A stretch of DNA of 8,505 bases from assembly GCA_017476085.1 (NCBI GenBank), contig JAFVEJ010000183.1, forward strand, positions 1-8,505. Reading direction: 5' to 3'. Made by a program: the position numbers and the translations under genes. Positions 1 to 6,618 of this stretch are shown here, piece after piece. Numbering within the stretch: the stretch's first letter is position 1; the number at the start of each line of letters is the position of its first letter. Under the pieces are notes generated by a model, which was not told the origin of the DNA, ran no database searches, and saw nothing but the letters and a program-made list of their open reading frames with translations. Source of the stretch: Alphaproteobacteria bacterium. GTDB lineage: Bacteria; Pseudomonadota; Alphaproteobacteria; RF32; CAG-977.

Positions 1-716
1 ACTACGCTTCCGGCACCGGAAATACGAGATGTACCATATGTACTAACAAATACGCTGAGGGCACCGGAAACACAACCTGCACACCATGTCCGGATGGATA
101 CGCTACTTCCGTCACTAGGGGGGCCACTTCCTTCTCTATGTGCGTGTGTAAGGCAGGAACATACGAAGCCGGTGAAAGATATGCAGGATGTACAGCATGT
201 CCGGCGGGATACTTTTCCTCTAAGGGGGGAACCTGCACGCCCTGTCCGGCAGGAAAATATAACAGCAGTAGCGGTAACTTTGGCTGCGCACTTTGCTCAG
301 CGGGATACTACGCTTCCGGTGAGGGAAATACGAAATGCACACTATGTCCGGTGGGAACATACTCCACGGAAGGCGCCGCTTCCTGCACGCCCTGTCCGGA
401 TGGAACAACCACCAGCTCCACGGGAGCTACCAAATGCGGTTGTCCGCCGGGAACATACTCCACGGGAGACATCGGTTCCTGCGCACCATGTCCGGCGGGA
501 ACATTCAACTTTCGCGTTGGAATAACGAGTTCTTCGGGTTGTGAGCCATGCGGGAGTGGGGTGTATTCTGACGAAGGAAGCGCATCCTGCAAAGCCTGTC
601 CGGAAGGAACATACGCTTCCGGCAATACAAATGCGTTCTGCACCTCATGCCCGGGCGGCACCACTTCGCCGGCGAGGTCAACATCTGTATCAGCTTGTGT
701 CCCCATCAGCAAATAA
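1..716 (+). CDS. Cysteine-rich tandem-repeat protein (GCC2/GCC3-like), 5' end missing
   Basis: The reading frame is open from base 3 to the TAA at 714-716, giving 237 visible residues, and it runs off the left edge. An ATG at 138 is internal to the repeats and is unlikely to be the true start. The fragment is almost entirely a tandem repeat: 13 units, each opening with a cysteine pair (11 CxxC, 2 CxC) followed by P-x-G-x-Y-x-S and a Gly/Ser/Thr/Asn-rich stretch, 27 cysteines in all. This spacing resembles the GCC2/GCC3 (ephrin-receptor-like) and TNFR/furin-like disulfide modules that are common in eukaryotic surface proteins. The cysteines suggest an exported protein folded by disulfide formation, but the signal peptide would lie outside the window. 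The C-terminus ends VPISK, with no membrane segment or sorting signal. The ligand and function are unknown. I am confident it is coding; the family likeness is by pattern only. Confidence 0.5.
   Translation, partial: YASGTGNTRCTICTNKYAEGTGNTTCTPCPDGYATSVTRGATSFSMCVCKAGTYEAGERYAGCTACPAGYFSSKGGTCTPCPAGKYNSSSGNFGCALCSAGYYASGEGNTKCTLCPVGTYSTEGAASCTPCPDGTTTSSTGATKCGCPPGTYSTGDIGSCAPCPAGTFNFRVGITSSSGCEPCGSGVYSDEGSASCKACPEGTYASGNTNAFCTSCPGGTTSPARSTSVSACVPISK
3..698 (+). repeat. Thirteen tandem CxxC repeats (about 15-20 codons each)
   Basis: These are in-frame degenerate repeats. Each unit has a CTPC-, CTAC- or CTLC-type pair, then PAG/PDG/PVG, then Y-A-S-G or Y-S-T, then a short variable loop. Some stretches are conserved at DNA level: TACGCTTCCGG recurs at 3, 309 and 612, and GGAACATACTCCACGG is identical at 354-369 and 450-465. 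The spacings are multiples of three, so the frame is kept. Units 3 and 9 have CxC in place of CxxC. Confidence 0.5.
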
Positions 717-718
717 AT

Positions 719-726
719 AAGGAGAT
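719..726 (+). promoter_or_regulatory. Shine-Dalgarno site of the second cysteine-rich gene
   Basis: AAGGAGAT lies six bases before the ATG at 733. It starts two bases after the stop of the upstream gene, so it supports both the chosen start and co-transcription of the two genes. Confidence 0.5.
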
Positions 727-732
727 CCCACT

Positions 733-1401
733 ATGAAAAAACATCTGTTATTCGTGTTGGCGGGCTTTCTTTTCTTTGCCGGTTCAAACGAGCTTCAGGC
801 CAAAGCCATTAAACTGGGCCGTTCGATCGGCTTGGAAACTTTGTCCGGCCGCCGGTTTCAGCCGGCCGCAAACAACGGAACGGATTTCTGTCCCGCAAAT
901 TGCGCAGAATGCAGCGAAAATATCTGTACGCGATGCAATTCCGATTATCTGCTCAACAACGGAACCTGTGTGACGTGTCCGAGCGGGTTCACCTGCGACG
1001 GAACGGAAGCGATCGAATGTCCGAGCGGGTTTTATTCCTATCAAGGTTCTTGCAAATCCTGTCCGGACAACGCGTTTTGCGCCAACGGAACCGTCTCCTG
1101 CCTGGCAGGGTTTTATCGCACGGAAAGCAATGATGGTTACCGCTGCCAGGTTTGCGAAACCGGAACGTACTCCACGGGAAGTTCCACTTTCTGTTCGGCT
1201 TGTTCGGATCTTTTCGGACCGAACGTCGCAAGCGCCTGCTGCGCACCGACAGGAGCGCTCGGTTCGTCGTTCACCTGTGCCAGCGGATACCGCAAATCAG
1301 GCAGCGAATGTGTTGACAACTGCACCGGCGTAACCTGCGCTGATGGCTATACGGCAACCGTAACGGACACAGGCTGCGACTGTGTTAAAAGCGGTGGTTA
1401 G
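733..1401 (+). CDS. Secreted cysteine-rich protein
   Basis: This is a 222-residue protein with an N-terminal signal peptide: MKK, then a hydrophobic core at about residues 5-17, with probable cleavage after LQA (23) or AKA (25). The mature part begins with a short Ser/Arg/Gly-rich linker, and the first cysteine is at residue 53. After that 25 cysteines are spread to the C-terminus in CxxC-containing modules such as CAEC, CTRC, CVTC, CKSC, CQVC and CSAC, with PSGF/ETGTY segments like the upstream gene. The last third (CTGVTCADGY...CDC) departs from the repeat. No second membrane segment or anchor is visible. Its location is periplasmic, outer-surface or secreted, and it would need oxidative folding (DsbA-type). 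It lies 16 bases after the upstream repeat gene and shares a 15/16-base match with it (1162-1177), so the two are probably related and co-transcribed. The function is not recognised. Confidence 0.5.
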   Translation: MKKHLLFVLAGFLFFAGSNELQAKAIKLGRSIGLETLSGRRFQPAANNGTDFCPANCAECSENICTRCNSDYLLNNGTCVTCPSGFTCDGTEAIECPSGFYSYQGSCKSCPDNAFCANGTVSCLAGFYRTESNDGYRCQVCETGTYSTGSSTFCSACSDLFGPNVASACCAPTGALGSSFTCASGYRKSGSECVDNCTGVTCADGYTATVTDTGCDCVKSGG

Positions 1402-1414
1402 CCCCATCATCCAC

Positions 1415-1432
1415 GTTTCACATCTGTGACAC
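1415..1432. repeat. Imperfect 18-bp palindrome
   Basis: GTTTCACATCTGTGACAC has a perfect TCACA-TC-TGTGA core and outer GT/AC matches. It lies 14 bases after the stop of the second cysteine-rich gene. The two-base centre is too tight for a good RNA hairpin, so it could be a protein-binding site or chance. Its function is unknown. Confidence 0.5.
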
Positions 1433-1442
1433 GATAACATAA

Positions 1443-1463
1443 ACATCGTATATTTTACGATGT
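1443..1463 (+). repeat. 8-bp perfect inverted repeat in the 3' region
   Basis: ACATCGTA and TACGATGT are separated by the five-base loop TATTT. No T-tract follows on the plus strand, so it is not a standard intrinsic terminator. It may stabilise the 3' end of the cysteine-rich operon transcript. Confidence 0.5.
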
Positions 1464-1469
1464 CAAGAA

Positions 1470-1503
1470 ACCGCGGAAAGATTGCCTAAACCCTCCCCGC
1501 GGT
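1470..1503 (+). terminator. Weak terminator-like GC-rich stem
   Basis: ACCGCGG (1470-1476) pairs with CCGCGGT (1497-1503) over a 20-base loop, and the moderately T-rich GTCTATTTAT follows. The long loop and interrupted T-tract make it a poor intrinsic terminator. It is the first plausible stop signal for the plus-strand operon. Confidence 0.5.
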
Positions 1504-1649
1504 GTCTATTTATCCGCATAAAACAATGAGGACTTCGCTTTTGAGATCGGAATATACGACCTGTAAAATCCGTTATACCGAAAACCCGAATCGGAAAATT
1601 CCCCGAAGAATAAGTCCCCGCATATTCGGATGCATAGAGAACATATTAT

Positions 1650-1679
1650 AAAAAAAGGAACCTTTCGGTTCCTTTTTTT
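1650..1679 (-). terminator. Strong, probably bidirectional intrinsic terminator
   Basis: A 13-bp perfect stem is formed by an A-tract plus GGAACC (1650-1662) and GGTTCC plus a T-tract (1667-1679), with a four-base loop. Read on the minus strand the loop is GAAA, a stable GNRA tetraloop, and the stem is followed by seven T. It begins eight bases after the stop of the flavoprotein gene (1688), so it ends the minus-strand operon. On the plus strand it has eight T after GGTTCC and can also catch readthrough from the cysteine-rich genes. Confidence 0.5.
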
Positions 1680-1687
1680 TATTTGTT

Positions 1688-3082
1688 TTATTCCCCTGTC
1701 AGCAGACGGGCGATAAATTCTTTTACCGTCGGCAAATACCCGTCCTTAAACAACGGATCGGTTGAAAAACGTGTCGCGTTGTCCCCGACAAAAATCAATT
1801 CGTCATCCGTCGATGCCCCGTGCGCTGCTTTATATAAAGTATCGGAAATACAAAAATACCGGGGATCCGGGGTTTTCCCCGTTGACAAATTTTCCGACGT
1901 TTGGCAAAAACCGGAAAACAAACAATGGGAAATACATCCCAAACAGTTCGCGCGGGCTTTTTGAATAGCGTTCTGATCTTTCGGAGTAATGAAAACGATC
2001 TGACCGTCGTTCGTGCGCTGCGGAATCGTGCGTCCGGCTCCGATATAGCCGTTTGCCCGTTCCTGATCGGCCGCCGTGATATAAACTTTGTTTACACCAA
2101 CCGTCACCGGAATTTGAAAATCGCCCTCCGGTTCGTCTTTATAGGGCATTGCCGTTGCGGAACGGTCGAATAAATCCGTCAAAAAACGATTCTTAATCGC
2201 CGAAGACATAAACCCGGTCGGAGAAAACCGCTGCAAAGCGATTTCGCCTTTTTTCAAAGCCAACAATGCTTTCTGCCACGTCTTTGCGACAGGGCTTTCT
2301 TTGGTCAACAAAGCGCGCGTCCCGACCTGAAAAGCCGTCGGCCCCAATTCGGGATTATTGATAAAATCCTGAAATTCGCGCAAATACCAAACGCCGCCGG
2401 CAATAATAATCGGCGTATTTTCCAAACCGACCGCCGACATAGACCGACGCAAATCGACCAGACGTTCATACGGATTTTGCGGCGCATTGGGATCGTCGCC
2501 GTTGGATAATCCGATATGACCGCCCGCTTTCCACGGGTCTTCAAAAACGACGCCCCCCAGAAAATCAGCGTAAGATTTGTAAGCGCGCGCCCACAAAGCT
2601 TTGAACGCCCGTCCCGACGAAACGATCGGATAGTAGAACGTTTTAGAAGAAGAAGCGATTTCCGCCAGCTTGTATGGCATTCCCGCGCCGCAAGTCACGC
2701 CGTCAATCAGTCCTTTGGCTCCGGCCAGAGCTTCAGTAATAATCTGCTGAGCTCCGCCTTGTTCCCAAAGAACATTGATATGAATGCGCCCTTTGCCGCA
2801 TGCGATTTCATGAGCGATTTTCGCCTGAGAAATAATTCCTTCAATCGAATGACGAATCTGTTCCTCAAAGCGTTCGCGGCGCGTTTTCGATTTTATTTCC
2901 ATAGGGATAATATCCCCGTTTTCATCAACAACGTCCGGCAACACGCCGGAAATCGTTCCGACGGCATTTTCCGCCGCCCAGGCGCCCGCCGTTTTGCAGG
3001 TGCTGACGGCTACGCCCTTTCCTCCTTCAATCAGAGGCAGGACTTCGCGTCCGGAAATAAGCAATGATTTTAAAGCTTTCAC
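1688..3082 (-). CDS. Nitronate monooxygenase / NPD-like FMN-dependent oxidoreductase with C-terminal cysteine cluster
   Basis: This is a 464-residue protein of the 2-nitropropane dioxygenase/nitronate monooxygenase family (FMN TIM barrel, also including FabK-like enoyl reductases). Visible family features are GGKGVAVS (20-27), CGAGMP (131-136), SSGRAFKALWARA (155-167), AGGHIG with His189 at the position of the family's active-site histidine, IIIAGGVW (225-232) and FQVGTRAL (251-258), the last two expected to hold the FMN phosphate. A C-terminal extension carries C380, C383, C387 and C393 (CxxCx3Cx5C) and C411, which suggests a metal or Fe-S site (inference). The start is GTG, chosen because AAGAAGGAG lies eight bases upstream. 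It follows pnp by 23 bases and is probably co-transcribed. The substrate cannot be read from sequence: nitronate, another small oxidant, or an enoyl substrate are all possible. Confidence 0.5.
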   Translation of the reverse strand: MKALKSLLISGREVLPLIEGGKGVAVSTCKTAGAWAAENAVGTISGVLPDVVDENGDIIPMEIKSKTRRERFEEQIRHSIEGIISQAKIAHEIACGKGRIHINVLWEQGGAQQIITEALAGAKGLIDGVTCGAGMPYKLAEIASSSKTFYYPIVSSGRAFKALWARAYKSYADFLGGVVFEDPWKAGGHIGLSNGDDPNAPQNPYERLVDLRRSMSAVGLENTPIIIAGGVWYLREFQDFINNPELGPTAFQVGTRALLTKESPVAKTWQKALLALKKGEIALQRFSPTGFMSSAIKNRFLTDLFDRSATAMPYKDEPEGDFQIPVTVGVNKVYITAADQERANGYIGAGRTIPQRTNDGQIVFITPKDQNAIQKARANCLGCISHCLFSGFCQTSENLSTGKTPDPRYFCISDTLYKAAHGASTDDELIFVGDNATRFSTDPLFKDGYLPTVKEFIARLLTGE

Positions 3083-3090
3083 GGCAAACG

Positions 3091-3099
3091 CTCCTTCTT
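3091..3099 (-). promoter_or_regulatory. Shine-Dalgarno site fixing the GTG start
   Basis: On the minus strand this reads AAGAAGGAG, eight bases before the GTG at 3082. It lies within the 23-base gap after the pnp stop and decides in favour of this non-ATG start. Confidence 0.5.
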
Positions 3100-3105
3100 A
3101 AAAAA

Positions 3106-5262
3106 TTATTCCGCCTGTTCGGATTGTTCGGCAGGCTGTTCCTGGTTATCCAGGTCTTCGCCCGTTTCCTGATTGACGCGTTTCATGGACAATTTGACCT
3201 TGCCGCGATTGTCAATGGCAATACATTTGACTTTCACGCTGTCGCCTTCATTGACAACATCGGTGACTTTGCCCACGCGTTTCTGCGCCAGTTCGGAAAT
3301 GTGAACCAAGCCGTCCTTTGCGCCCAAGAAATTAACGAACGCGCCAAATTCAACGACTTTCACGACTTTACCGTCGTAAATTTCGCCGACTTCCGGTTCG
3401 GAAACGATGCCTTTGATCCAATTTAACGCGGCTAATCCGGAAGCTTCGGAGAACGAAGCGATCTTGATCAAACCGGATTCGTCGATATCGATCTTACATC
3501 CCGTTGTTTCCGTGATTTCGCGAATCACTTTGCCGCCCGTGCCGATCACATCGCGGATTTTGTCTTTGTTGATCTGCAAGGTGGTAATACGCGGCGCGTT
3601 TTCGGAAACGGCGTCACGCGGCGCTTCGATCGCTTCGGCCATCTTGCCCAGAATGTGCAGGGGGCCTTCCTTGGCCTGTTTCAACGCGATTTCCATAATT
3701 TCCTTTGTAATGGACGTGATTTTGATATCCATCTGCAAAGAAGTTACGCCGTCTTTCGTTCCGGCCACTTTAAAGTCCATATTGCCCAAGTGGTCTTCAT
3801 CACCCAAGATGTCGGTCAAAACGGCAAAGCGGCCGTCTTCTTCCTTGATCAGCCCCATAGCGATACCGGCAACCGGAGCTTTCATCGGAACGCCCGCGTC
3901 CATCAACGCCAGGCAGGAACCGCAAACCGTCGCCATGGAAGACGAACCGTTCGATTCCATAATTTCGGAAACAACGCGAATTGAATACGGGAATTCCTCT
4001 TTGGACGGCAGCATCGGATGAATCGCGCGCCAAGCCAGTTTTCCGTGACCGATTTCACGACGCCCCGGCGAACCGATGCGTCCCGTTTCACCGACGGAAT
4101 ACGGCGGGAAATTATAGTGCAGCATAAATGACTGATGATATTCGCCCGTCAAAGCGTCAACAATCTGTTCGTCCTGATCTGTCCCCAACGTCGCGACAAC
4201 CAGCGCCTGCGTTTCGCCGCGGGTAAACAAAGCGGAACCGTGAGCGCGCGGCAATACGGCGACTTCGGCGGTAATCGGACGAACCGTCTTTGTATCGCGT
4301 CCGTCAATACGGATTCCTGTTTCCAAAATCGCATCGCGCACCGTGTGGTATTCCATTTCATGGAACACGCGCGCGGCAACGGCGGCTTCGGCTTCGTTTT
4401 CGGCAACGCTGATTTTCGCGGCTTCGCGAATGTCGGCAACGGCATTCTGACGTTCCAATTTGTCCGTGATCTTATAAGCTTCGCGCAGTTCATCGCCGTA
4501 AGCTTCCATAAATTTATCATAAACAATTTTGTATTCCGGAGCGGCTTGCGGCATCGGCCAAGGTTCTTTGCCGGCTTCGGATTTTAATCCGTTGATCATA
4601 TCAATGACGGCCTGCATTTTTTCATGACCGAACATCACGGCGCCCAACATCACGTCTTCGGGCAGTTCATGCGCTTCGGATTCAACCATCAGCACACCCT
4701 GAGACGTACCGGCGACAACCAGATCCAACTCGGAAGAACCGCGTTCGGAAACTGTCGGATTCAAAACGTATTCGCCGTTTTTATAACCGATGCGCGCCGC
4801 GCCGATAGGTCCTAAGAACGGCAGACCTGACAACGCCAAAGCGGCGGAAGCGGAAATCATCGCGACGATGTCGGGATCGTTTTCCATATCGTGACTCAGC
4901 ACCGTACAGGTGACCTGCGTATCGTTGCAATAGCCTTTTGCAAACAACGGACGGATCGGACGGTCGATCAGACGCGCCGCTAAAATTTCATGTTCGGCCG
5001 GACGCCCTTCACGACGGAAAAATCCGCCCGGGATGCGGCCCGCCGCATAAGCCTTTTCCTGATAATTCACGGTCAGCGGCAAAAAATCTTCTTCCATTCC
5101 TTCGGGAACGGTTTTGGCAGCGCACACGGCGCAATGCACAACAGTTTCACCATACGTTACAATCACGGAAGCGTCCGCCTGACGGCCGATTTTTCCGGTT
5201 TCGATAGACAGCGGACGGCCGCCCCATTCAATTTCCCTGCGGAATTCTTTAAACATAGACAT
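3106..5262 (-). CDS. pnp: Polynucleotide phosphorylase (polyribonucleotide nucleotidyltransferase)
   Basis: PNPase degrades RNA 3' to 5' by phosphorolysis, releasing nucleoside diphosphates. It forms a trimeric ring and often works with RNase E in RNA decay. The 718 residues show the full domain order: first RNase PH domain (about 12-145, with FFRREGRP at 81-88), helical domain (about 240-310), second RNase PH domain (about 320-550, with FTRGETQ at 346-352 and [10 protein letters not shown] at 439-448), KH domain with GTGG (574-577), and S1 domain (about 626-694), then a short acidic Gln/Glu-rich tail. The catalytic residues appear as D490, D496 and K498 in [12 protein letters not shown], matching E. 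coli D486/D492/K494. The length is normal and nothing is missing. The start is ATG at 5262, with an alternative ATG two codons in; neither has a strong Shine-Dalgarno sequence at ideal spacing. It follows rpsO by 127 bases that hold two hairpins. Confidence 0.5.
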   Translation of the reverse strand: MSMFKEFRREIEWGGRPLSIETGKIGRQADASVIVTYGETVVHCAVCAAKTVPEGMEEDFLPLTVNYQEKAYAAGRIPGGFFRREGRPAEHEILAARLIDRPIRPLFAKGYCNDTQVTCTVLSHDMENDPDIVAMISASAALALSGLPFLGPIGAARIGYKNGEYVLNPTVSERGSSELDLVVAGTSQGVLMVESEAHELPEDVMLGAVMFGHEKMQAVIDMINGLKSEAGKEPWPMPQAAPEYKIVYDKFMEAYGDELREAYKITDKLERQNAVADIREAAKISVAENEAEAAVAARVFHEMEYHTVRDAILETGIRIDGRDTKTVRPITAEVAVLPRAHGSALFTRGETQALVVATLGTDQDEQIVDALTGEYHQSFMLHYNFPPYSVGETGRIGSPGRREIGHGKLAWRAIHPMLPSKEEFPYSIRVVSEIMESNGSSSMATVCGSCLALMDAGVPMKAPVAGIAMGLIKEEDGRFAVLTDILGDEDHLGNMDFKVAGTKDGVTSLQMDIKITSITKEIMEIALKQAKEGPLHILGKMAEAIEAPRDAVSENAPRITTLQINKDKIRDVIGTGGKVIREITETTGCKIDIDESGLIKIASFSEASGLAALNWIKGIVSEPEVGEIYDGKVVKVVEFGAFVNFLGAKDGLVHISELAQKRVGKVTDVVNEGDSVKVKCIAIDNRGKVKLSMKRVNQETGEDLDNQEQPAEQSEQAE

Positions 5263-5285
5263 TCTTACTTACTTTCTTCTCCAAC

Positions 5286-5309
5286 CTCTTTTTGACGATT
5301 CAAAAAGAG
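5286..5309 (-). promoter_or_regulatory. pnp-proximal leader hairpin
   Basis: CTCTTTTTGA and TCAAAAAGAG form a perfect 10-bp stem with a four-base loop, 23 bases before the pnp start. No T-tract follows on the minus strand, so it is not a terminator. The pentamer CCAAC stands on both sides as a direct repeat (5281-5285 and 5310-5314). The position suggests a 5' leader structure of pnp. A role in RNase III processing or PNPase autocontrol is inferred from enterobacterial pnp. Confidence 0.5.
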
Positions 5310-5340
5310 CCAACAAACAAATATTCCTTTTCTAATGAAG

Positions 5341-5366
5341 CCCCTCTTTTGACCTCAAAAGAAGGG
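5341..5366 (-). promoter_or_regulatory. rpsO-proximal hairpin in the rpsO-pnp spacer
   Basis: On the minus strand CCCTTCTTTTG pairs with CAAAAGAGGGG around an AGGT loop. That makes 11 pairs including one G-T wobble. It starts 23 bases after the rpsO stop. No T-tract follows, so it is more likely a processing or stability element than a terminator. Its core closely resembles that of the second hairpin, 31 bases further downstream. Confidence 0.5.
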
Positions 5367-5389
5367 ATTCACAGAAATCTCTTTGCGCT

Positions 5390-5659
5390 TTAACGGCGCA
5401 GTCCCAAACGGGCTATCAAGCTTTCGTAACGGGAAGTATCTTTCCCTTTCAGGTAATCCAACAAACGGCGGCGTTGACCGACCATAATCAAAAGACCGCG
5501 GCGGGAATGGAAATCCTTGTCATGATCTTTTAAGTGTTCCGTCAGATTTTTAATGCGTTCGGACAAAATGGCAACCTGAACTTCCGGCGAACCGGTATCG
5601 CCTTCCTTAATCGCATATTCTTTGATCAATTCCTGTTTACGTTCTGCTGTAATCGACAT
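5390..5659 (-). CDS. rpsO: 30S ribosomal protein S15
   Basis: This is an 89-residue protein of normal S15 length. S15 binds 16S rRNA early and organises the central (platform) domain of the small subunit. The family signatures are clear: [11 protein letters not shown] (20-30), the helix ending [18 protein letters not shown] (39-56), [10 protein letters not shown] (61-70) and the C-terminal LIARLGLRR. The sequence is typical of Alphaproteobacteria. The ATG at 5659 is preceded by GGGAG with a six-base spacer. It lies 20 bases after truB and 127 bases before pnp, the common bacterial order. E. coli S15 represses its own mRNA through a leader pseudoknot. I cannot identify an equivalent in the 20-base gap here, though it could extend into truB. 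Confidence 0.5.
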   Translation of the reverse strand: MSITAERKQELIKEYAIKEGDTGSPEVQVAILSERIKNLTEHLKDHDKDFHSRRGLLIMVGQRRRLLDYLKGKDTSRYESLIARLGLRR

Positions 5660-5679
5660 CGTATTCTCCCATAATAGAG

Positions 5680-6588
5680 TTATCGGTTAATCAAACGCAC
5701 AGGGCGGATCATTCCGTCCTGCACGCGGACCAAAGCGACCAAACGGTTTTCAAGCCTGGCCTGAAAAACATTGCCTGTCGGCACGGATTCAAAATCGCCC
5801 GCCGGCAGAAAGTTGCCGTTTGACAGCTTTGCGGCCTGTGCCTGTGTGAGAGCCAGTGCAGGGATGTCGTCCAGCACGGTTTCAACGGGCAAAAGCACTT
5901 CTGTCCAATAAGAACTATGCTCTAATGATTCAAGATATTCCAGTGAAAAAGCATTTCCGATAAAAAATTTTGCACATTTTAACCGGCGCAAAGACGTTAC
6001 ATGCCCCAAAGAATGCAGCTTTTCAGCTATATCCCGTGCCAAAGAGCGCACATACGTCCCTTTGCCGCAATCGACTTGAAAGCTGGCGTTTAAAGGGGTG
6101 AACGGTTCAATCAGACGCAAATCGTCAATCCGAATCCGCCGCGGCCGCAATTCAATCTCCTGTTTGGCGCGAGCCAGATCATACGCCCTCTGTCCGTTAA
6201 TATGAATGGCGGAAAACTTCGGCGGAACCTGTTCGATTTCTCCGACAAAAGACGGCAAAATCTTTAAAACGGATTCTTTATCCGGCAAAACGTCCGTTTC
6301 GGCGATAACTTCTCCTTCCGCGTCATCCGTATCCGTCGCCTGTCCGAATCGAACGGTGAAAGCGTACGTCTTGTCCCCGTCCATAACATAAGGAATCGTT
6401 TTTGTCGCTTCCCCCAAAGCGATCGGCAGAACACCCGAAGCGGCGGGGTCAAGCGTTCCCGCATGTCCCGCTTTCTGCGCGTTGAACAGACGACGGACGA
6501 TCGACACGGCTGCCGTTGATCCCAATCCGGCCGGCTTGTCCAGAACCACCCATCCGTTGACCGGATCTCCTTTGCGTTTTCGTCCCAT
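5680..6588 (-). CDS. truB: tRNA pseudouridine-55 synthase
   Basis: TruB converts U55 in the T-loop of tRNAs to pseudouridine and also acts as a tRNA folding chaperone. The 302-residue protein has the family motifs: NGWVVLDKP (11-19), [15 protein letters not shown] (41-55) with the catalytic Asp47 (E. coli D48), KTYAF (73-77), [13 protein letters not shown] (120-132) and [14 protein letters not shown] (174-187). The C-terminal 60 or so residues form the usual small extra domain. The ATG at 6588 has AAAGGAAA just upstream on the minus strand. It precedes rpsO by 20 bases and is surely co-transcribed with it. The partner normally found upstream in this cluster (rbfA) is absent; an autotransporter ends 30 bases before. 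Confidence 0.5.
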   Translation of the reverse strand: MGRKRKGDPVNGWVVLDKPAGLGSTAAVSIVRRLFNAQKAGHAGTLDPAASGVLPIALGEATKTIPYVMDGDKTYAFTVRFGQATDTDDAEGEVIAETDVLPDKESVLKILPSFVGEIEQVPPKFSAIHINGQRAYDLARAKQEIELRPRRIRIDDLRLIEPFTPLNASFQVDCGKGTYVRSLARDIAEKLHSLGHVTSLRRLKCAKFFIGNAFSLEYLESLEHSSYWTEVLLPVETVLDDIPALALTQAQAAKLSNGNFLPAGDFESVPTGNVFQARLENRLVALVRVQDGMIRPVRLINR

Positions 6589-6618
6589 ATCTTTCCTTTA
6601 CGGATTTTCCAAAATCAA

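Noticed and set aside
2..712. Long antisense open frames (2-238 and 308-712, minus strand) and a second plus-strand frame (94-525) over the cysteine-repeat gene
   Set aside because: They are repetitive shadows of the CxxC repeat caused by few stop-like codons in the repeated DNA. The frame with regular Cys pairs continues to both the left edge and a stop followed by a good Shine-Dalgarno junction, and is the real one.
1526..1651. 41-residue open frame in the convergent intergenic region, plus strand
   Set aside because: It has no Shine-Dalgarno sequence, no recognisable motif or membrane segment, and its stop falls at the base of the terminator stem. It is compatible with chance.
3407..4587. 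Long plus-strand open frames opposite pnp (3407-4021, 4135-4587)
   Set aside because: They are antisense shadows of a fully conserved pnp gene, with no independent motifs.
5281..5314. Hairpin flanked by CCAAC direct repeats as a miniature mobile element with target duplication
   Set aside because: It is only 24 bases between the repeats and has no terminal inverted repeat of a known family. A five-base direct repeat is easily chance.
6603..6616. GATTTT-CC-AAAATC inverted repeat as a terminator of the autotransporter gene
   Set aside because: The stem is short and AT-rich with a two-base centre and no following T-tract, so it is too weak to call.
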